Source of the DNA: Pectobacterium carotovorum | Lineage (GTDB): Bacteria > Pseudomonadota > Gammaproteobacteria > Enterobacterales > Enterobacteriaceae | Direction of reading: 5' to 3' | DNA: 64,000 nt | NCBI GenBank assembly: GCA_016415585.1 | Contig: CP066552.1 | Span: 496,001-560,000, forward strand | In this document: piece by piece, positions 31,100 through 43,850 of the stretch | Numbering within the stretch: position 1 is the first letter of the stretch | Layout: every line of letters begins with the position of its first letter | Made by a program: the position numbers and the translations under genes | The notes under the pieces: generated by a model | Told to the model about the DNA's origin: nothing | The model's input: only the letters and a program-made list of their open reading frames with translations | The model's database searches: none

Positions 31100-31331
31100 T
31101 TAAAAGTTGAGTGATATCACAAAACCATTATTTTTATATGGAATAGCGGATTCCTCGTTTAAACCGAGAGAGATACGCCGTTTACGGCGATAAATGCTGA
31201 GTTATTGTACTGTTTGTTACATTTTTGCGATCATGACCTCACAAATACTGTGAGATATCGCGCATAATTGGTGTGATATCTTTTAACGGTCAACTAATTT
31301 GGTGCACAAGAAGCACGGTAAGGAAGAGAAC

Positions 31332-32741
31332 ATGCCCCAGTTTCTGAGTGAAGATTTTCTGTTAGACAGTGAATTTGCCCGTCGTCTTTATCATGAATAT
31401 GCCGTCGACCAACCGATATTTGACTACCATTGCCATTTACCGCCTGAACAGATCGCGGAAAACTACCGTTTCAAAAATTTGTATGACATCTGGTTGAAAG
31501 GCGATCACTACAAGTGGCGTGCGATGCGCACTAACGGCGTGCCTGAGCGTTTGTGTACGGGCGATGCCAGCGATTGGGAAAAATTTGAAGCCTGGGCCGC
31601 TACCGTGCCGCACACCATCGGCAACCCGCTCTACCATTGGACGCACCTGGAACTGCGTCGTCCGTTCGGCATCACCGGCACGCTGCTGTCGCCGAGCACG
31701 GCAAAAGACATTTGGGATCGTTGTAATGCCATGCTGGAGCGCGATGACTTTACCGCGCGCGGCATCATGCAGCAGATGAACGTGAAAATGGTTGGGACGA
31801 CAGACGATCCGATTGACGATCTGCGCCACCATAAAACCGTTGCTCAGGATTCAAGCTTCTCTATCAAAGTGTTGCCGAGCTGGCGCCCGGATAAAGCGTT
31901 CAACATTGAACTGGCAACCTTCAACGACTACATGGCGAAACTGGGTGAAGTCTCCGACACCGACATTCGTCGTTTCAGCGATCTGCAAACGGCGCTGACC
32001 AAGCGTCTGGATCACTTCGCGGCACATGGCTGTAAAGTGTCTGACCACGCGCTGGATGTGGTGATGTTTGCCGAGGCGGATGAGGCAACGCTGGATAAAA
32101 TTCTGGCGCGTCGTCTTGCGGGCGAAACGCTGAGTGAACATGAAGTGGCACAGTTCAAGACCGGCGTTCTGGTCTGGCTGGGGGCGGAATATGCCCGTCG
32201 CGGCTGGGTTCAGCAGTACCACATTGGTGCACTGCGCAACAACAACCTGCGTCAGTTCAAGCTGCTGGGGCCGGATGTGGGCTTCGATTCCATCAACGAC
32301 CGTCCGCTGGCTCAGGAACTGTCTCGCCTGCTCAGCAAGCAGAATGAAGAAAACCTGCTGCCGAAAACCATCCTTTACTGCCTGAACCCGCGCGATAACG
32401 AAGTGCTCGGCACCATGATCGGCAACTTCCAGGGCGAAGGGATGCCGGGCAAGATGCAGTTCGGTTCCGGCTGGTGGTTCAACGATCAGAAGGACGGCAT
32501 GCAACGTCAGATGACCCAGTTAGCACAGCTTGGTCTGCTGAGCCGCTTCGTCGGTATGCTGACCGATAGCCGCAGCTTCCTGTCTTATACCCGTCATGAA
32601 TATTTCCGCCGCATCCTGTGCCAGATGATTGGCCGCTGGGTGGAAGATGGCGAAGCGCCAGCCGATCTGCCTTTGCTGGGTGAAATGGTGAAAAACATCA
32701 GTTTCGATAACGCTAAAAACTATTTTGCCATCGAGCTGTAA
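31332..32741 (+). CDS. uxaC: Glucuronate/galacturonate isomerase
   Basis: Isomerises D-galacturonate to D-tagaturonate (and glucuronate to fructuronate), the first cytosolic step of hexuronate breakdown. 469 residues of the amidohydrolase-related UxaC family with the N-terminal FDYHCHLPP motif and long near-identity to the E. coli enzyme ([20 protein letters not shown]). The ATG at 31332 follows GGAAGAG; the frame's earlier start at 31299 is rejected. First gene of uxaC-uxaB-uxaA, here contiguous, whereas E. coli has uxaCA and a separate uxaB. Confidence 0.97.
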   Translation: MPQFLSEDFLLDSEFARRLYHEYAVDQPIFDYHCHLPPEQIAENYRFKNLYDIWLKGDHYKWRAMRTNGVPERLCTGDASDWEKFEAWAATVPHTIGNPLYHWTHLELRRPFGITGTLLSPSTAKDIWDRCNAMLERDDFTARGIMQQMNVKMVGTTDDPIDDLRHHKTVAQDSSFSIKVLPSWRPDKAFNIELATFNDYMAKLGEVSDTDIRRFSDLQTALTKRLDHFAAHGCKVSDHALDVVMFAEADEATLDKILARRLAGETLSEHEVAQFKTGVLVWLGAEYARRGWVQQYHIGALRNNNLRQFKLLGPDVGFDSINDRPLAQELSRLLSKQNEENLLPKTILYCLNPRDNEVLGTMIGNFQGEGMPGKMQFGSGWWFNDQKDGMQRQMTQLAQLGLLSRFVGMLTDSRSFLSYTRHEYFRRILCQMIGRWVEDGEAPADLPLLGEMVKNISFDNAKNYFAIEL

Positions 32742-32853
32742 TTCCACGGCGTCGTAAGGTGTGAATTGCGTGAGGGCGCGGCAGTAAGATTCCCAAAGGG
32801 GCTTACGCCGCGGCTCTCTATGTCTCGGTCTTTTGTCTTAAGGTAGCCTGTTA

Positions 32854-34320
32854 ATGCAAACGTTAAATCGTCGTAACTTCCCCGGTCGTCAACACCCCGA
32901 TCGTGTTATCCAGTTTGGTGAAGGTAATTTCCTGCGCGCCTTCGTCGACTGGCAGTTGGATTTGCTGAATGAGCACACCGATCTGGATGCGGGCATTGTC
33001 GTTGTTCGCCCGATCGATTCCGACTTCCCGCCCGCGCTGGACACTCAGGATGGGCTGTACACTACCATTATCCGTGGTCTGAACGAGCAGGGTGAAGCGG
33101 TGCGTGAACCCCGCCTGATCCGTTCGGTAAACCGTGAAATTAACGTGTACCGTCAGTTCGATGAGTATCTGGCGCTGGCGCACGATCCGAATATCCGCTT
33201 CGTGTTTTCCAATACCACCGAAGCGGGTATCAGCTATCACGCCGATGACCGCCTGAATGACGCGCCGCCTGTCAGCTTCCCGGCGAAATTAACCCGTCTG
33301 CTGTATGAGCGCTTCTGTCATTTTGACGGCGCAGCGGATAAAGGCTGGGTGCTGCTGCCGTGCGAGCTGATTGATTATAACGGCGTGGCGCTGAAAGAGC
33401 TGGTGCTGCGCTATGCCGCACAGTGGAAATTGACGCCAACGTTTACCGCCTGGCTGAACGATCACAACACCTTCTGCTCAACGCTGGTCGACCGTATTGT
33501 CACGGGTTATCCGCGTGCCGAAGTGGAAGCGCTAGAGCAGGAGATGGGCTACAAGGATACCTTCTGGGATACGGCGGAACACTTCTACCTGTTCGTGATT
33601 CAAGGGCCGCAGTGGCTGGCGGAAGAATTACGTCTGAACAAGCTGGATCTGAACGTTCGTATCGTTGATGACATCAAGCCGTACAAAGAACGTAAAGTGG
33701 CGATTCTCAACGGCGCCCATACCGCGCTGGTGCCGGTGGCATTCCTCGCAGGTCTGGATACCGTTGGCGAATCGATGAATGATGCCCTGATCGGCAAATT
33801 CGTGGAAAAGACCATTGCCGAAGAGATTGTGCCGGTATTGGATTTGCCGCATGACGAACTGACGTCGTTTGCTCAGGCTGTACTAAGCCGTTTCCGTAAC
33901 CCGTTCATTCAGCATCAGCTGTTATCGATCTCGCTGAATGGCATGACCAAATTCCGCACCCGCATTCTGCCGCAGCTGCTGACCTATCGTGAGCGTCACG
34001 GTGAACTGCCTGCACGCTTGACGTTTGCGCTGGCGGCCCTGATTGCATTCTATCGCGGCGAGCGCGGTGGTGAAGGCGATGCGTTACAAACCTATCCGTT
34101 GCAGGACGATGCACACTGGCTGGAGCGTTATTCCACGCTGTGGGCGGGCGTAAAAGAAAACACCGTCAGCCTGGCTGAGCTGGTGAATGTCGTACTGCGC
34201 GATGCCGATCACTGGGAACAGGATTTAACACAGGTTCCTGGCTTGGCTGCGCAGGTGACTGAACAGTTGCAAACCATCGTTGAGCGCGGCATGCGCGCAG
34301 CCGTGGAAGGTTATTGCTAA
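32854..34320 (+). CDS. uxaB: Tagaturonate reductase (altronate oxidoreductase)
   Basis: NADH-dependent reduction of D-tagaturonate to D-altronate. 488 residues of the mannitol dehydrogenase family: [17 protein letters not shown] contains the dinucleotide-binding Gly-rich segment, and [17 protein letters not shown] contains the family catalytic-region Lys and His. It lies 112 bp after uxaC and 19 bp before uxaA, in one operon. Confidence 0.96.
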   Translation: MQTLNRRNFPGRQHPDRVIQFGEGNFLRAFVDWQLDLLNEHTDLDAGIVVVRPIDSDFPPALDTQDGLYTTIIRGLNEQGEAVREPRLIRSVNREINVYRQFDEYLALAHDPNIRFVFSNTTEAGISYHADDRLNDAPPVSFPAKLTRLLYERFCHFDGAADKGWVLLPCELIDYNGVALKELVLRYAAQWKLTPTFTAWLNDHNTFCSTLVDRIVTGYPRAEVEALEQEMGYKDTFWDTAEHFYLFVIQGPQWLAEELRLNKLDLNVRIVDDIKPYKERKVAILNGAHTALVPVAFLAGLDTVGESMNDALIGKFVEKTIAEEIVPVLDLPHDELTSFAQAVLSRFRNPFIQHQLLSISLNGMTKFRTRILPQLLTYRERHGELPARLTFALAALIAFYRGERGGEGDALQTYPLQDDAHWLERYSTLWAGVKENTVSLAELVNVVLRDADHWEQDLTQVPGLAAQVTEQLQTIVERGMRAAVEGYC

Positions 34321-34339
34321 TCAGTAAGAAGGGTTATCC

Positions 34340-35830
34340 ATGCAAAGTATTATAAAAATTCATTCTCTGGACAATGTGGCTGTCGCCCTGCGTGATGTCG
34401 AGCAAGGCGAAACGGTGTCGGTGGATAGCCATACGGTGACACTTCAGCAACCTGTCGTGCGCGGACATAAGTTCGCGCTGGAAACCATCGCACCGGGAGA
34501 AATGATTACCAAGTATGGCCTGCCGATCGGCCATGCGTTGGTGTCTATTGCTCCTGGAGAACACATCCACTCCCAGAATGCGAAAACCAATCTGAGCGAT
34601 TTGGATGAATATCAGTACCAGCCTGAGTTCCTCGAATTGCCGCCGCAGATGGGCGATCGGGATGTACAGCTCTATCGCCGCCAAAATGGCGATGTCGGTA
34701 TCCGTAATGAGCTGTGGATCCTGCCTACCGTCGGCTGCGTGAACGGGATTGCCCGCCAGATTCAGCAGCGTTTCCTGAAAGAAACCAACGATGCGGAAGG
34801 GATCGACGGCGTTTACCTGTTCAGCCATACCTTCGGCTGCTCACAGCTTGGTCAGGATCACGAAAACACCCGTACGATGCTGCAAAACATGGTGCGTCAC
34901 CCGAATGCGGGTGCCGTACTGGTGATCGGTCTGGGCTGTGAGAACAATCAGGTTGACGCATTCCGCACGACGCTGGGCGATTTTGATTCCGATCGCGTGA
35001 CGTTCATGGTGTGTCAGCAGCAGGACGATGAAGTCGAAGCCGGTCTGGAGCGGCTGCATACGCTGTATGAGGCGATGCGCCATGACAAACGCGAGCCGGG
35101 TAAGCTGAGCGAGCTGAAGTTTGGTCTGGAATGCGGTGGCTCCGATGGGCTGTCTGGTATTACGGCCAACCCGCTGTTAGGCCGCTTCTCTGACTATCTG
35201 ATCGCCAACGGCGGCACCACCGTACTGACCGAAGTGCCGGAAATGTTCGGTGCGGAACGTATTCTGATGAGCCGCTGCCGTGATGAAGCCACGTTTGAGA
35301 AAACCGTGCACATGGTCAATGACTTCAAACAGTACTTCATCGCGCACAACCAGCCGATTTACGAGAACCCATCGCCGGGTAACAAAGCGGGCGGGATTAC
35401 CACGCTGGAAGAGAAATCACTGGGCTGTACGCAAAAAGCCGGACAGAGCAAGGTGGTGGACGTACTGAAATATGGTGAGCGCTTACATACCCCAGGGCTC
35501 AACCTACTCAGCGCACCAGGGAATGATGCCGTCGCAACCAGCGCGCTGGCGGGGGCCGGTTGCCATATGGTGCTGTTCAGTACCGGGCGCGGTACGCCTT
35601 ACGGTGGATTCGTGCCTACCGTAAAACTGGCGACCAACAGCGAACTGGCGAAGAAGAAACCACATTGGATTGATTTCGATGCGGGACGTCTGATCCACGA
35701 CATGCCGATGGATGAACTGTTGAGCCAGTTCGTGGAGCTGATTGTTGAGATTGCTGACGGCAAGCGTACGAAGAATGAGGTGAACGACTTCCGCGAATTA
35801 GCGATATTTAAGAGCGGCGTGACGTTGTAA
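34340..35830 (+). CDS. uxaA: Altronate dehydratase
   Basis: Dehydrates D-altronate to 2-keto-3-deoxygluconate, the compound from which the pectin and galacturonate routes merge. 496 residues: an N-terminal SAF-type domain (about residues 1-90), then the UxaA catalytic domain with conserved cysteines (SHTFGCSQLGQDHENTRTML, GLGCENNQ, LECGGSDGLSG) that likely bind iron. Last gene of the operon; KDG kinase and aldolase are not in this window. Confidence 0.97.
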   Translation: MQSIIKIHSLDNVAVALRDVEQGETVSVDSHTVTLQQPVVRGHKFALETIAPGEMITKYGLPIGHALVSIAPGEHIHSQNAKTNLSDLDEYQYQPEFLELPPQMGDRDVQLYRRQNGDVGIRNELWILPTVGCVNGIARQIQQRFLKETNDAEGIDGVYLFSHTFGCSQLGQDHENTRTMLQNMVRHPNAGAVLVIGLGCENNQVDAFRTTLGDFDSDRVTFMVCQQQDDEVEAGLERLHTLYEAMRHDKREPGKLSELKFGLECGGSDGLSGITANPLLGRFSDYLIANGGTTVLTEVPEMFGAERILMSRCRDEATFEKTVHMVNDFKQYFIAHNQPIYENPSPGNKAGGITTLEEKSLGCTQKAGQSKVVDVLKYGERLHTPGLNLLSAPGNDAVATSALAGAGCHMVLFSTGRGTPYGGFVPTVKLATNSELAKKKPHWIDFDAGRLIHDMPMDELLSQFVELIVEIADGKRTKNEVNDFRELAIFKSGVTL

Positions 35831-35853
35831 ATCACATTCATTCCAATTAAAAT

Positions 35854-35892
35854 AAAACGGCGTTTCATTTTTATAATGGCGCCGTTTTTTTT
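35854..35892 (+). terminator. Terminator of uxaCBA
   Basis: AACGGCG...CGCCGTT followed by eight T. Confidence 0.88.
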
Positions 35893-35919
35893 CGCCACAA
35901 CTTTTTAGAGGCAGGGATC

Positions 35920-36450
35920 ATGACACATTATTGGATTGCCCAGTCTGTTGGTGTACTGGCATTTCTGGTCGGTATCACCATGTTTTTCAACCGTAACGAT
36001 AAAAAATTCAAAATACAGCTCTCGGCATACAGCGCCGTCATTGGCCTGCATTTCTTCCTGATGGGGGCAAATGCGGCAGGTGCCAGCGCATTGTTGAACT
36101 CGGCACGTACGCTTATTTCACTGAAAACACACAACATCCTTGTGATGTTTGTCTTTATCTCACTGACGCTGCTCTTTGGTTTGTCGGGCATGAACCATGC
36201 GATGGAACTGCTGCCGATCGCGGGTACCGTCGCCAGTACCTGGGCGCTGTTCCGTACGTCTGGGCTGACGACGCGCTGTGTGATGTGGTGCTCAACCGCT
36301 TGCTGGGTTGCGCATAATATCTGGTTGGGATCGATTGGCGGATCGCTGATCGAAGGCAGTTTCCTGCTGATGAACGGCTTTAACATCATCCGCTTCTGGC
36401 GCATGCAGCAGCGCGGCATCGATCCTTTTAGCGTAGAGAACAACGCGTAA
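35920..36450 (+). CDS. ygjV: YgjV-family inner-membrane protein
   Basis: 176 residues, about six membrane segments, of the YgjV (Imp-YgjV) family of unknown function. MTHYWIAQSVGVLAFLVGIT and SIGGSLIEGSFLLMNGFNII are typical. It lies between uxaA and sstT, the E. coli order. No ligand or partner can be inferred. Confidence 0.88.
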   Translation: MTHYWIAQSVGVLAFLVGITMFFNRNDKKFKIQLSAYSAVIGLHFFLMGANAAGASALLNSARTLISLKTHNILVMFVFISLTLLFGLSGMNHAMELLPIAGTVASTWALFRTSGLTTRCVMWCSTACWVAHNIWLGSIGGSLIEGSFLLMNGFNIIRFWRMQQRGIDPFSVENNA

Positions 36451-36471
36451 TTTCAGGTGTTTCTCGTCACT

Positions 36472-36504
36472 TTAACGCCGCTCGTTTTGAAGCGAACGGC
36501 GTTA
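36472..36504. terminator. Hairpin between convergent ygjV and sstT
   Basis: TAACGCCGCTCG / CGAACGGCGTTA, a 12-bp stem with one mismatch; no strong T-run. Probably shared by both genes. Confidence 0.45.
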
Positions 36505-36535
36505 GAGGAAAGGGGGATAATTAATCCCTAATCAG

Positions 36536-37783
36536 TTACAGCAGATTCAAACGCTCTTTTTCCGCCAGCTTGGCGTCTTCCGCGTGACACACGGCGGCAA
36601 TGAACATCACGTCCGTCGAGGAGTTCACCGCGGTTTCTGCGGAGTCCTGTAAGACGCCGATGATGAAGCCAACCGCGACCACCTGCATAGCGATATCGTT
36701 AGAGATACCGAACATGCTGCATGCCAATGGAATCAACAGCAGTGAACCACCCGCCACGCCCGATGCGCCACAGGCACACAGCGAAGCGACGACGCTGAGC
36801 AGCAGCGCAGTCGGCACGTCGATCTGAATACCCAGCGTATGCGCGGCGGCCAGCGTCAGCACCGTGATGGTAATCGCCGCGCCCGCCATATTGATGGTTG
36901 CACCTAGCGGTATGGCAACAGAGTAGGTGTCTTCATCCAGATTCAGCTTGCGGCACAGCTCCATATTCACCGGAATGTTGGCGGCAGAGCTGCGGGTAAA
37001 GAAGGCTGTCACACCGCTCTCACGCAGGCAGCGCAGCACCAGTGGATAAGGGTTGCTGCGAATCTTCCAATAGACGATCAGCGGGTTGACCACCAGCGCG
37101 ACCAGCAGCATGCCGCCGATGAGCACCATCAGCAGATGGGCATAGCCCCACAGTGCGCCGAAGCCCGTTTCCGCCAGCGTTGAGGCGACCAGACCGAAAA
37201 TCCCCAGCGGTGCGAAACGAATCACGACGCGCACAATCATGGTGACCGCGTTGGAGGCATCGTTAATCATGCTCTTTGTGCTGTCCGAACCGTGACGGAA
37301 TCCAATGCCCAGCCCCACGGCCCAGACCAGAATACCGATGTAATTCGCATTCAGCAGCGCGTGAATCGGGTTGGCGATGACGCTCATCAACAGCCCTTCC
37401 AGCACTTCGACAATACCTGATGGTGGCGTGATGTCGGCGGCCTGCGCGTTGAGCGCCAGCGTGGAAGGGAAGAGGACGCTTAGCACGACGGCAATCAGCG
37501 CTGCTGAGAAGGTGCCGATGAGGTAGAGAAACAGGACAGGGCGGATATTGGTTTTCTGCCCTTGCTGGTGGTTGGCGATAGATGCCATGACCAGCACCAA
37601 GACCAGAATGGGGGCAACGGCTTTCAATGCGCCGACGAACAGCGTTCCCAATAAGCCAGCCGCCAGTGCTGCCTGCGTGGACAGAGAAGCCAGAATAATA
37701 CCAGCCGCAAGCCCCAGAAGAATCTGTTTAACCAGGCTGCCGTGGGCAATGTACTGCAAAAAACGAGAGTGTTGAGTTTCCAT
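36536..37783 (-). CDS. sstT: Sodium/serine-threonine symporter SstT
   Basis: A sodium-driven importer of serine and threonine in the dicarboxylate/amino acid:cation (DAACS, EAAT-like) family. 415 residues with the re-entrant-loop substrate motifs [16 protein letters not shown] and [19 protein letters not shown], and [17 protein letters not shown] near the C terminus. Between ygjV and alx as in E. coli. The 279-bp gap to alx holds a hairpin at 38024-38049 and a copy of the second dispersed repeat. Confidence 0.96.
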   Translation of the reverse strand: METQHSRFLQYIAHGSLVKQILLGLAAGIILASLSTQAALAAGLLGTLFVGALKAVAPILVLVLVMASIANHQQGQKTNIRPVLFLYLIGTFSAALIAVVLSVLFPSTLALNAQAADITPPSGIVEVLEGLLMSVIANPIHALLNANYIGILVWAVGLGIGFRHGSDSTKSMINDASNAVTMIVRVVIRFAPLGIFGLVASTLAETGFGALWGYAHLLMVLIGGMLLVALVVNPLIVYWKIRSNPYPLVLRCLRESGVTAFFTRSSAANIPVNMELCRKLNLDEDTYSVAIPLGATINMAGAAITITVLTLAAAHTLGIQIDVPTALLLSVVASLCACGASGVAGGSLLLIPLACSMFGISNDIAMQVVAVGFIIGVLQDSAETAVNSSTDVMFIAAVCHAEDAKLAEKERLNLL

Positions 37784-37933
37784 AATTTTGATGGCGTAAC
37801 CGTTCCGCTAAGTGGTTGTCTGTACGGAGCTGACACCTCTGGCCTGCGCCGGGTGATTTTGTTTTTCCGTAACGAAGTGTGTTTGCATGTATCAGTATAT
37901 GAAAATTTGTTTTTGAGAAAAGCGATGATGTGG

Positions 37934-37978
37934 TTTTTTATGACGGACATCCTTGTCCGTCACCCTGCGGGCCGTTGC
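37934..37978. repeat. Second dispersed palindromic repeat family, copy A
   Basis: TTTTTTATGACGGACATCCTTG followed by TCCGTCACCCTGCGGGCCGTTGC aligns with 51194-51241 in the same orientation, including the CATCCTTG core, CACCCT and GGGCCGTTGC. The core is itself a hairpin (GACGGACA/TGTCCGTC). Confidence 0.6.
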
Positions 37979-38023
37979 GTCGCGCATGTGTAGGAACGGA
38001 AACGATGGAATGAGGAAAGCGAA

Positions 38024-38049
38024 CGCCGCACGGAAAAAACCGTGCGGCG
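38024..38049 (-). terminator. Hairpin downstream of alx
   Basis: CGCCGCACGG-6 nt-CCGTGCGGCG, a perfect 10-bp stem 13 bp past the alx stop. The loop is the homopolymer; no T-run follows the stem on the minus strand, so the terminator call is tentative. Confidence 0.5.
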
Positions 38050-38062
38050 AGAAGGGGAAGCG

Positions 38063-39016
38063 TTAACGCTCAGCGCGTTTGTTCACCCAGACGTTGATCA
38101 GCATGGTGATGACCAGAATGCTGGCAACGACGCCCAGAGAAATCGCCACCGGAATATGGAAAATATCGATAAGCATCATCTTGGTACCAATGAAGATCAG
38201 GATGACGGCCAGGCCATATTTCAACAGCGAGAAGCGTTCAGCCACGCCAGCCAGCAGGAAGTACATCGCACGCAGGCCCAGAATAGCGAACAGGTTTGAC
38301 GTCAGTACGATAAAGGGATCGGTCGTGACGGCGAAAATAGCCGGGATACTGTCTACGGCGAAAATTACGTCGCTGATTTCAACCATAATCAGCACCAAAA
38401 ACAGCGGCGTGGCATACAGGATACCGTTACGACGGACGAAGAATTTTTCATTCTCGATGCTATCCGTCATGCGCAGACGGCTACGCAGCCAGCGCACCAG
38501 CGGCTTGTCGCCTATCGCGCCGCCATCTTCTTTCGCCAGCGCCATTTTGAGGCCAGTGAACAGCAGGAACGCGCCGAACACGTAGAGTAGCCACTGGAAC
38601 TGCGTGACGAGCCAACTGCCGCCAAACACCATCAGCGTTCTGAGAACGATGGCACCCAACACGCCGTAAATCAGCACGCGACGTTGGTATTGCGGGGGAA
38701 CGGCGAAGTAGCCGAATAGCATCAGCCAGACGAAGACGTTATCGACGGCAAGCGCTTTCTCGATCAAATAGCCGGTCAGGAAGGCCAGCGACTGGGCGTT
38801 GGCAACCTCGCGACCCATCGTGCCATCCAGATACCACCAGAAACCAGCGTTGAACAGTAGAGAGAGCGTGACCCAGATGATAGACCAGACGGCAGCCTGT
38901 TTGAACGTCATTACCGTCGACCCTTTGCGCCCTTGATAGAGCAGGTCGATGGCCAGCATCACTATAACAATGGCAGCGAAGCTGCCCCATAACCATGGCG
39001 TGCCGATGGTGTGCAT
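38063..39016 (-). CDS. alx: TerC-family membrane protein Alx, manganese/alkaline pH response
   Basis: 317 residues, nine or so membrane segments, with the TerC signatures [17 protein letters not shown] and [20 protein letters not shown]. coli Alx is linked to manganese export and is induced at high pH. I take [13 protein letters not shown] (39016) as the start, preceded by AAGGATCTTGCT; the 34-residue longer frame runs into the leader RNA. The leader is a yybP-ykoY riboswitch. Confidence 0.94.
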   Translation of the reverse strand: MHTIGTPWLWGSFAAIVIVMLAIDLLYQGRKGSTVMTFKQAAVWSIIWVTLSLLFNAGFWWYLDGTMGREVANAQSLAFLTGYLIEKALAVDNVFVWLMLFGYFAVPPQYQRRVLIYGVLGAIVLRTLMVFGGSWLVTQFQWLLYVFGAFLLFTGLKMALAKEDGGAIGDKPLVRWLRSRLRMTDSIENEKFFVRRNGILYATPLFLVLIMVEISDVIFAVDSIPAIFAVTTDPFIVLTSNLFAILGLRAMYFLLAGVAERFSLLKYGLAVILIFIGTKMMLIDIFHIPVAISLGVVASILVITMLINVWVNKRAER

Positions 39017-39035
39017 AGCAAGATCCTTAAATAGA

Positions 39036-39070
39036 AACAAAAACGGCCAACATCGGAAGGACGCTGGCCG
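39036..39070 (-). terminator. Intrinsic terminator within the alx leader
   Basis: On the minus strand CGGCCAGCGT...ATGTTGGCCG followed by TTTTTGTTT, about 20 bp before the alx start and just after the aptamer. This is the expression platform expected for a transcription-attenuating riboswitch. Confidence 0.8.
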
Positions 39071-39077
39071 CTTGTTA

Positions 39078-39222
39078 TTAAAGCTGCAGATGCACCTCGC
39101 CTTCCGGCAAGGTCTCACTTACAACGTTAATGAAGCTGTCTCATCAAGGTTGCCCGGTAACCGGATGCGTAAAGCATCGTAATGACGATTGACCGGCGGA
39201 AAAGTTACTCCCCTTTGCCTGA
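39078..39222 (-). ncRNA. yybP-ykoY (manganese/pH-responsive, PRE) riboswitch upstream of alx
   Basis: The minus strand carries the aptamer hallmarks AAAGGGGAGTAAC at its 5' side (39204-39217) and GTGAGACCTTGCC later (39105-39117), with GC-rich arms CATCCGGTTACCGGGC between them. This class binds Mn2+ and, in E. coli alx, responds to alkaline pH. Boundaries are approximate because I did not fold the RNA. Confidence 0.88.
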
Positions 39223-39269
39223 CAAAAGATAGGTGAAAAGATGATCCTGGTCAAATAATTATCGCTGTC

Positions 39270-40268
39270 TTACTCCGTATTTCCCAGCGTTGCGGCATCG
39301 GCAGGAAACACGACCCCGGTTTGGCGGCGAATTTCCGTCAGCAGCCCCGCGACGGTACGCGAGCGTGCCAGTTCTGCATGGTTAATGTCGCTATCATTCA
39401 CCAGCGTGGCAAAGACGTCAGCTTCGTACAGCATGCTGTTGATATGCTGCGGTTGGGTGAGATCCACCTGCTTGCCTTCACGCGGGATGAATTTCACGTT
39501 ATGGCATTCGGACACTTTTTCAATCACCAGCGAACCGTCTTCCCCTTGAATTTCGCTGGGAATAGCGGAGTGGCTGACTTTGGAGTGGACGATGGTCACG
39601 TCGAAATCGCCGTAATTCAGGATGATGCTGCCATGTGCGTCTACGCCGCTTTCCAGCAGTGTCGCGCTGGCCTGCGTGGTGCACGGTTCGCCCCATAGCG
39701 CTACGGCGAAGGCCAGACAGTAGTAGCCGATATCCATGATGGAACCGTTGGAGAACGCCGGATTGAACGTGTTGGGGTTTTCACCTGCCAGATAGCGCGG
39801 GTAGCGTGAGGAATACTGGCAGTAGCTCAGCACCACTTTACGCAACCTGCCGACTTTCGGCAGTGCCTGCTGTACCACGCTAAAGTTGGGCAGGCTGGCG
39901 GTTTTGAACGCTTCAAAGAGTACGACCTGATTTTCTCTGGCGCAGGCTATCATTTGTTCGACTTCATAGCGGTTGGAAGCCAGCGGTTTTTCACAGATGA
40001 CGTGCTTGCCGTGGCTCAGGAAAAGCAGCGCCTGTTCGCAATGCAGGGAATTCGGGCTGGCCAGATACACCGCGTCGATAAGATCGGATTTCGCCATGGT
40101 TTCCAGTGAATCAAACAGCGTATCCACCATGTAATCCGCTTGAAACGGCTGCGCTTTTTCTGCCGTTCGTGAATAGATGGCGGTGAGCTTCAGTTTGCCG
40201 GTTTCATGGGCGGCATCAACAAACTGACGGGTGATCCAACTAGTTCCTACAATGGCGAAGCGAATCAT
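39270..40268 (-). CDS. ygjR: Gfo/Idh/MocA-family oxidoreductase YgjR
   Basis: 332 residues: an N-terminal Rossmann fold (IRFAIVGTSWITRQFVDAA) and the CEKPLA motif (HVICEKPLASNRYEVEQMI) with the catalytic-region Lys, then the C-terminal sheet domain. Likely an NAD(P)-dependent sugar or polyol dehydrogenase; substrate unknown. Located between alx and rlmG as in E. coli. The start at 40268 removes an unsupported MPPGYQTL extension. Confidence 0.88.
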   Translation of the reverse strand: MIRFAIVGTSWITRQFVDAAHETGKLKLTAIYSRTAEKAQPFQADYMVDTLFDSLETMAKSDLIDAVYLASPNSLHCEQALLFLSHGKHVICEKPLASNRYEVEQMIACARENQVVLFEAFKTASLPNFSVVQQALPKVGRLRKVVLSYCQYSSRYPRYLAGENPNTFNPAFSNGSIMDIGYYCLAFAVALWGEPCTTQASATLLESGVDAHGSIILNYGDFDVTIVHSKVSHSAIPSEIQGEDGSLVIEKVSECHNVKFIPREGKQVDLTQPQHINSMLYEADVFATLVNDSDINHAELARSRTVAGLLTEIRRQTGVVFPADAATLGNTE

Positions 40269-40429
40269 AAGCGTTTGGTATCCTGGAGGCATGGGTGATG
40301 ACTATGCAGATTATCACGGTGAAATGACAAGGCAACGTCAATCATTTCCCGTTCTGGCAGAGAAAAGCATTTACTGATGGGCTAATTTAAGGGATAAACA
40401 GCGCAAATTTTATGATGCAGGAGAGGCTA

Positions 40430-41569
40430 ATGAGCCAACTCGAATTGGAAACGTGCAACCTGACGTTGGTGCGTTACCCTCAGGTCGCTGAAAACTCGGC
40501 GCTACAGGCGTGGGATGCCGCAGATGAATATCTGCTGCGTGAACTGGCTAGCATGGAAATCGCGCCGGGGCCGCGCCTGATTTTCAATGATACGTTTGGT
40601 GCGCTGGCCTGCGGTTTACAGGCGCAATCGCCCGTCAGCATCAGTGACTCTTATCTCAGCCAACTGGCGACGCGACATAATCTGGAACTGAATGGTTATG
40701 CTGTCGATGCGGTAACCCTGTTGGATAGCATGGCGGAACTACCCGCTGCGCCCGCGCTGGTGGTGATAAAAATCCCCAAAACGATCGCGCTACTGGAACA
40801 CCAGTTGAGAATGTTGCGCAAGGTCGTTACGCCGCAAACGTGCATCATCGCCGGGGCGAAAGCACGGGATATTCATACTTCTACGCTGCAACTGTTTGAA
40901 CGCGTGATGGGGCCGACGAAAACCTCGCTGGCCTGGAAAAAAGCGCGTCTGGTTCACTGTGAGTGGGCGGAACTCAAAGTCAGTGAGCAGTCACTTACTA
41001 CTGAGTGGGAGCTGGATGGTTACGGCTATCGCATTCAAAACCATGCTAACGTGTATTCGCGTAATGGGTTGGATATCGGCGCCCGTTTCTTTATGCAGCA
41101 TTTGCCGGAACAGATAGACGGTAAGATCATCGATCTCGGCTGTGGTAACGGCGTTATTGGACTGGCGGCGCTGGAAGCCAACCCAGAGGCCACCGTCGGC
41201 TTCTTTGATGAATCCTACATGGCGGTGGCATCGAGCCAGATCAACGTTGAAGTCAACCGCCCGCAGGATATCGAGCGCTGTAGCTTTGTAGTGAACCACG
41301 GATTAGCTCGCGTTAGGCGCGATACGTTGCAGGCGGTGCTGTGTAATCCGCCCTTCCATCAACAGCAGGCAGTGACCGATGAAATTGCCTGGCAGATGTT
41401 TATGGATGCCCGCCGCTGCCTTCAGGTTGGCGGAGAACTGCGCATCGTGGGGAATCGTCATCTGGATTATTTCCACAAGTTGAAGCGTCTATTCGGTAAC
41501 TGTGAAACCCTCGCCAGCAACACGAAGTTCGCTGTACTGCGTGCGGTTAAAACGGGGTCGTCCCGTTAA
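40430..41569 (+). CDS. rlmG: 23S rRNA m2G1835 methyltransferase RlmG
   Basis: SAM-dependent N2-methylation of G1835 in 23S rRNA. 379 residues: an N-terminal non-catalytic methyltransferase-like domain and a C-terminal catalytic domain with the SAM motif [16 protein letters not shown] and the guanine N2-methyltransferase motif NPPF ([11 protein letters not shown]). The ATG at 40430 follows GGAGAGG. Convergent with fadH, as in E. coli. Confidence 0.95.
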   Translation: MSQLELETCNLTLVRYPQVAENSALQAWDAADEYLLRELASMEIAPGPRLIFNDTFGALACGLQAQSPVSISDSYLSQLATRHNLELNGYAVDAVTLLDSMAELPAAPALVVIKIPKTIALLEHQLRMLRKVVTPQTCIIAGAKARDIHTSTLQLFERVMGPTKTSLAWKKARLVHCEWAELKVSEQSLTTEWELDGYGYRIQNHANVYSRNGLDIGARFFMQHLPEQIDGKIIDLGCGNGVIGLAALEANPEATVGFFDESYMAVASSQINVEVNRPQDIERCSFVVNHGLARVRRDTLQAVLCNPPFHQQQAVTDEIAWQMFMDARRCLQVGGELRIVGNRHLDYFHKLKRLFGNCETLASNTKFAVLRAVKTGSSR

Positions 41570-41580
41570 ACTTGCCTAAA

Positions 41581-43683
<2,103 letters not shown>

Positions 43684-43850
43684 TTAGCGGTAATTGAGGG
43701 AGTTGTGAAATTTATGTTTATTTATTGTGATTGACGTCATTGCTAACCATAGGGAGAAGCGTGTGCAGACAAGGGATCGTGCGCTGGAGTGTTTGTTGTC
43801 GGGGGCGTGTGACATTATAATCCGCGAGTTTATTAGGCAAAGGTATCGTT

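Noticed and set aside
31851..32504. 217-codon frame antisense to uxaC
   Set aside because: uxaC is conserved along its full length on the other strand; the antisense frame has no features.
37942..37961. GACGGACA/TGTCCGTC hairpin as a terminator for sstT or alx
   Set aside because: It lies upstream of sstT and the T-run is on the wrong side for alx; better explained as part of a dispersed repeat.
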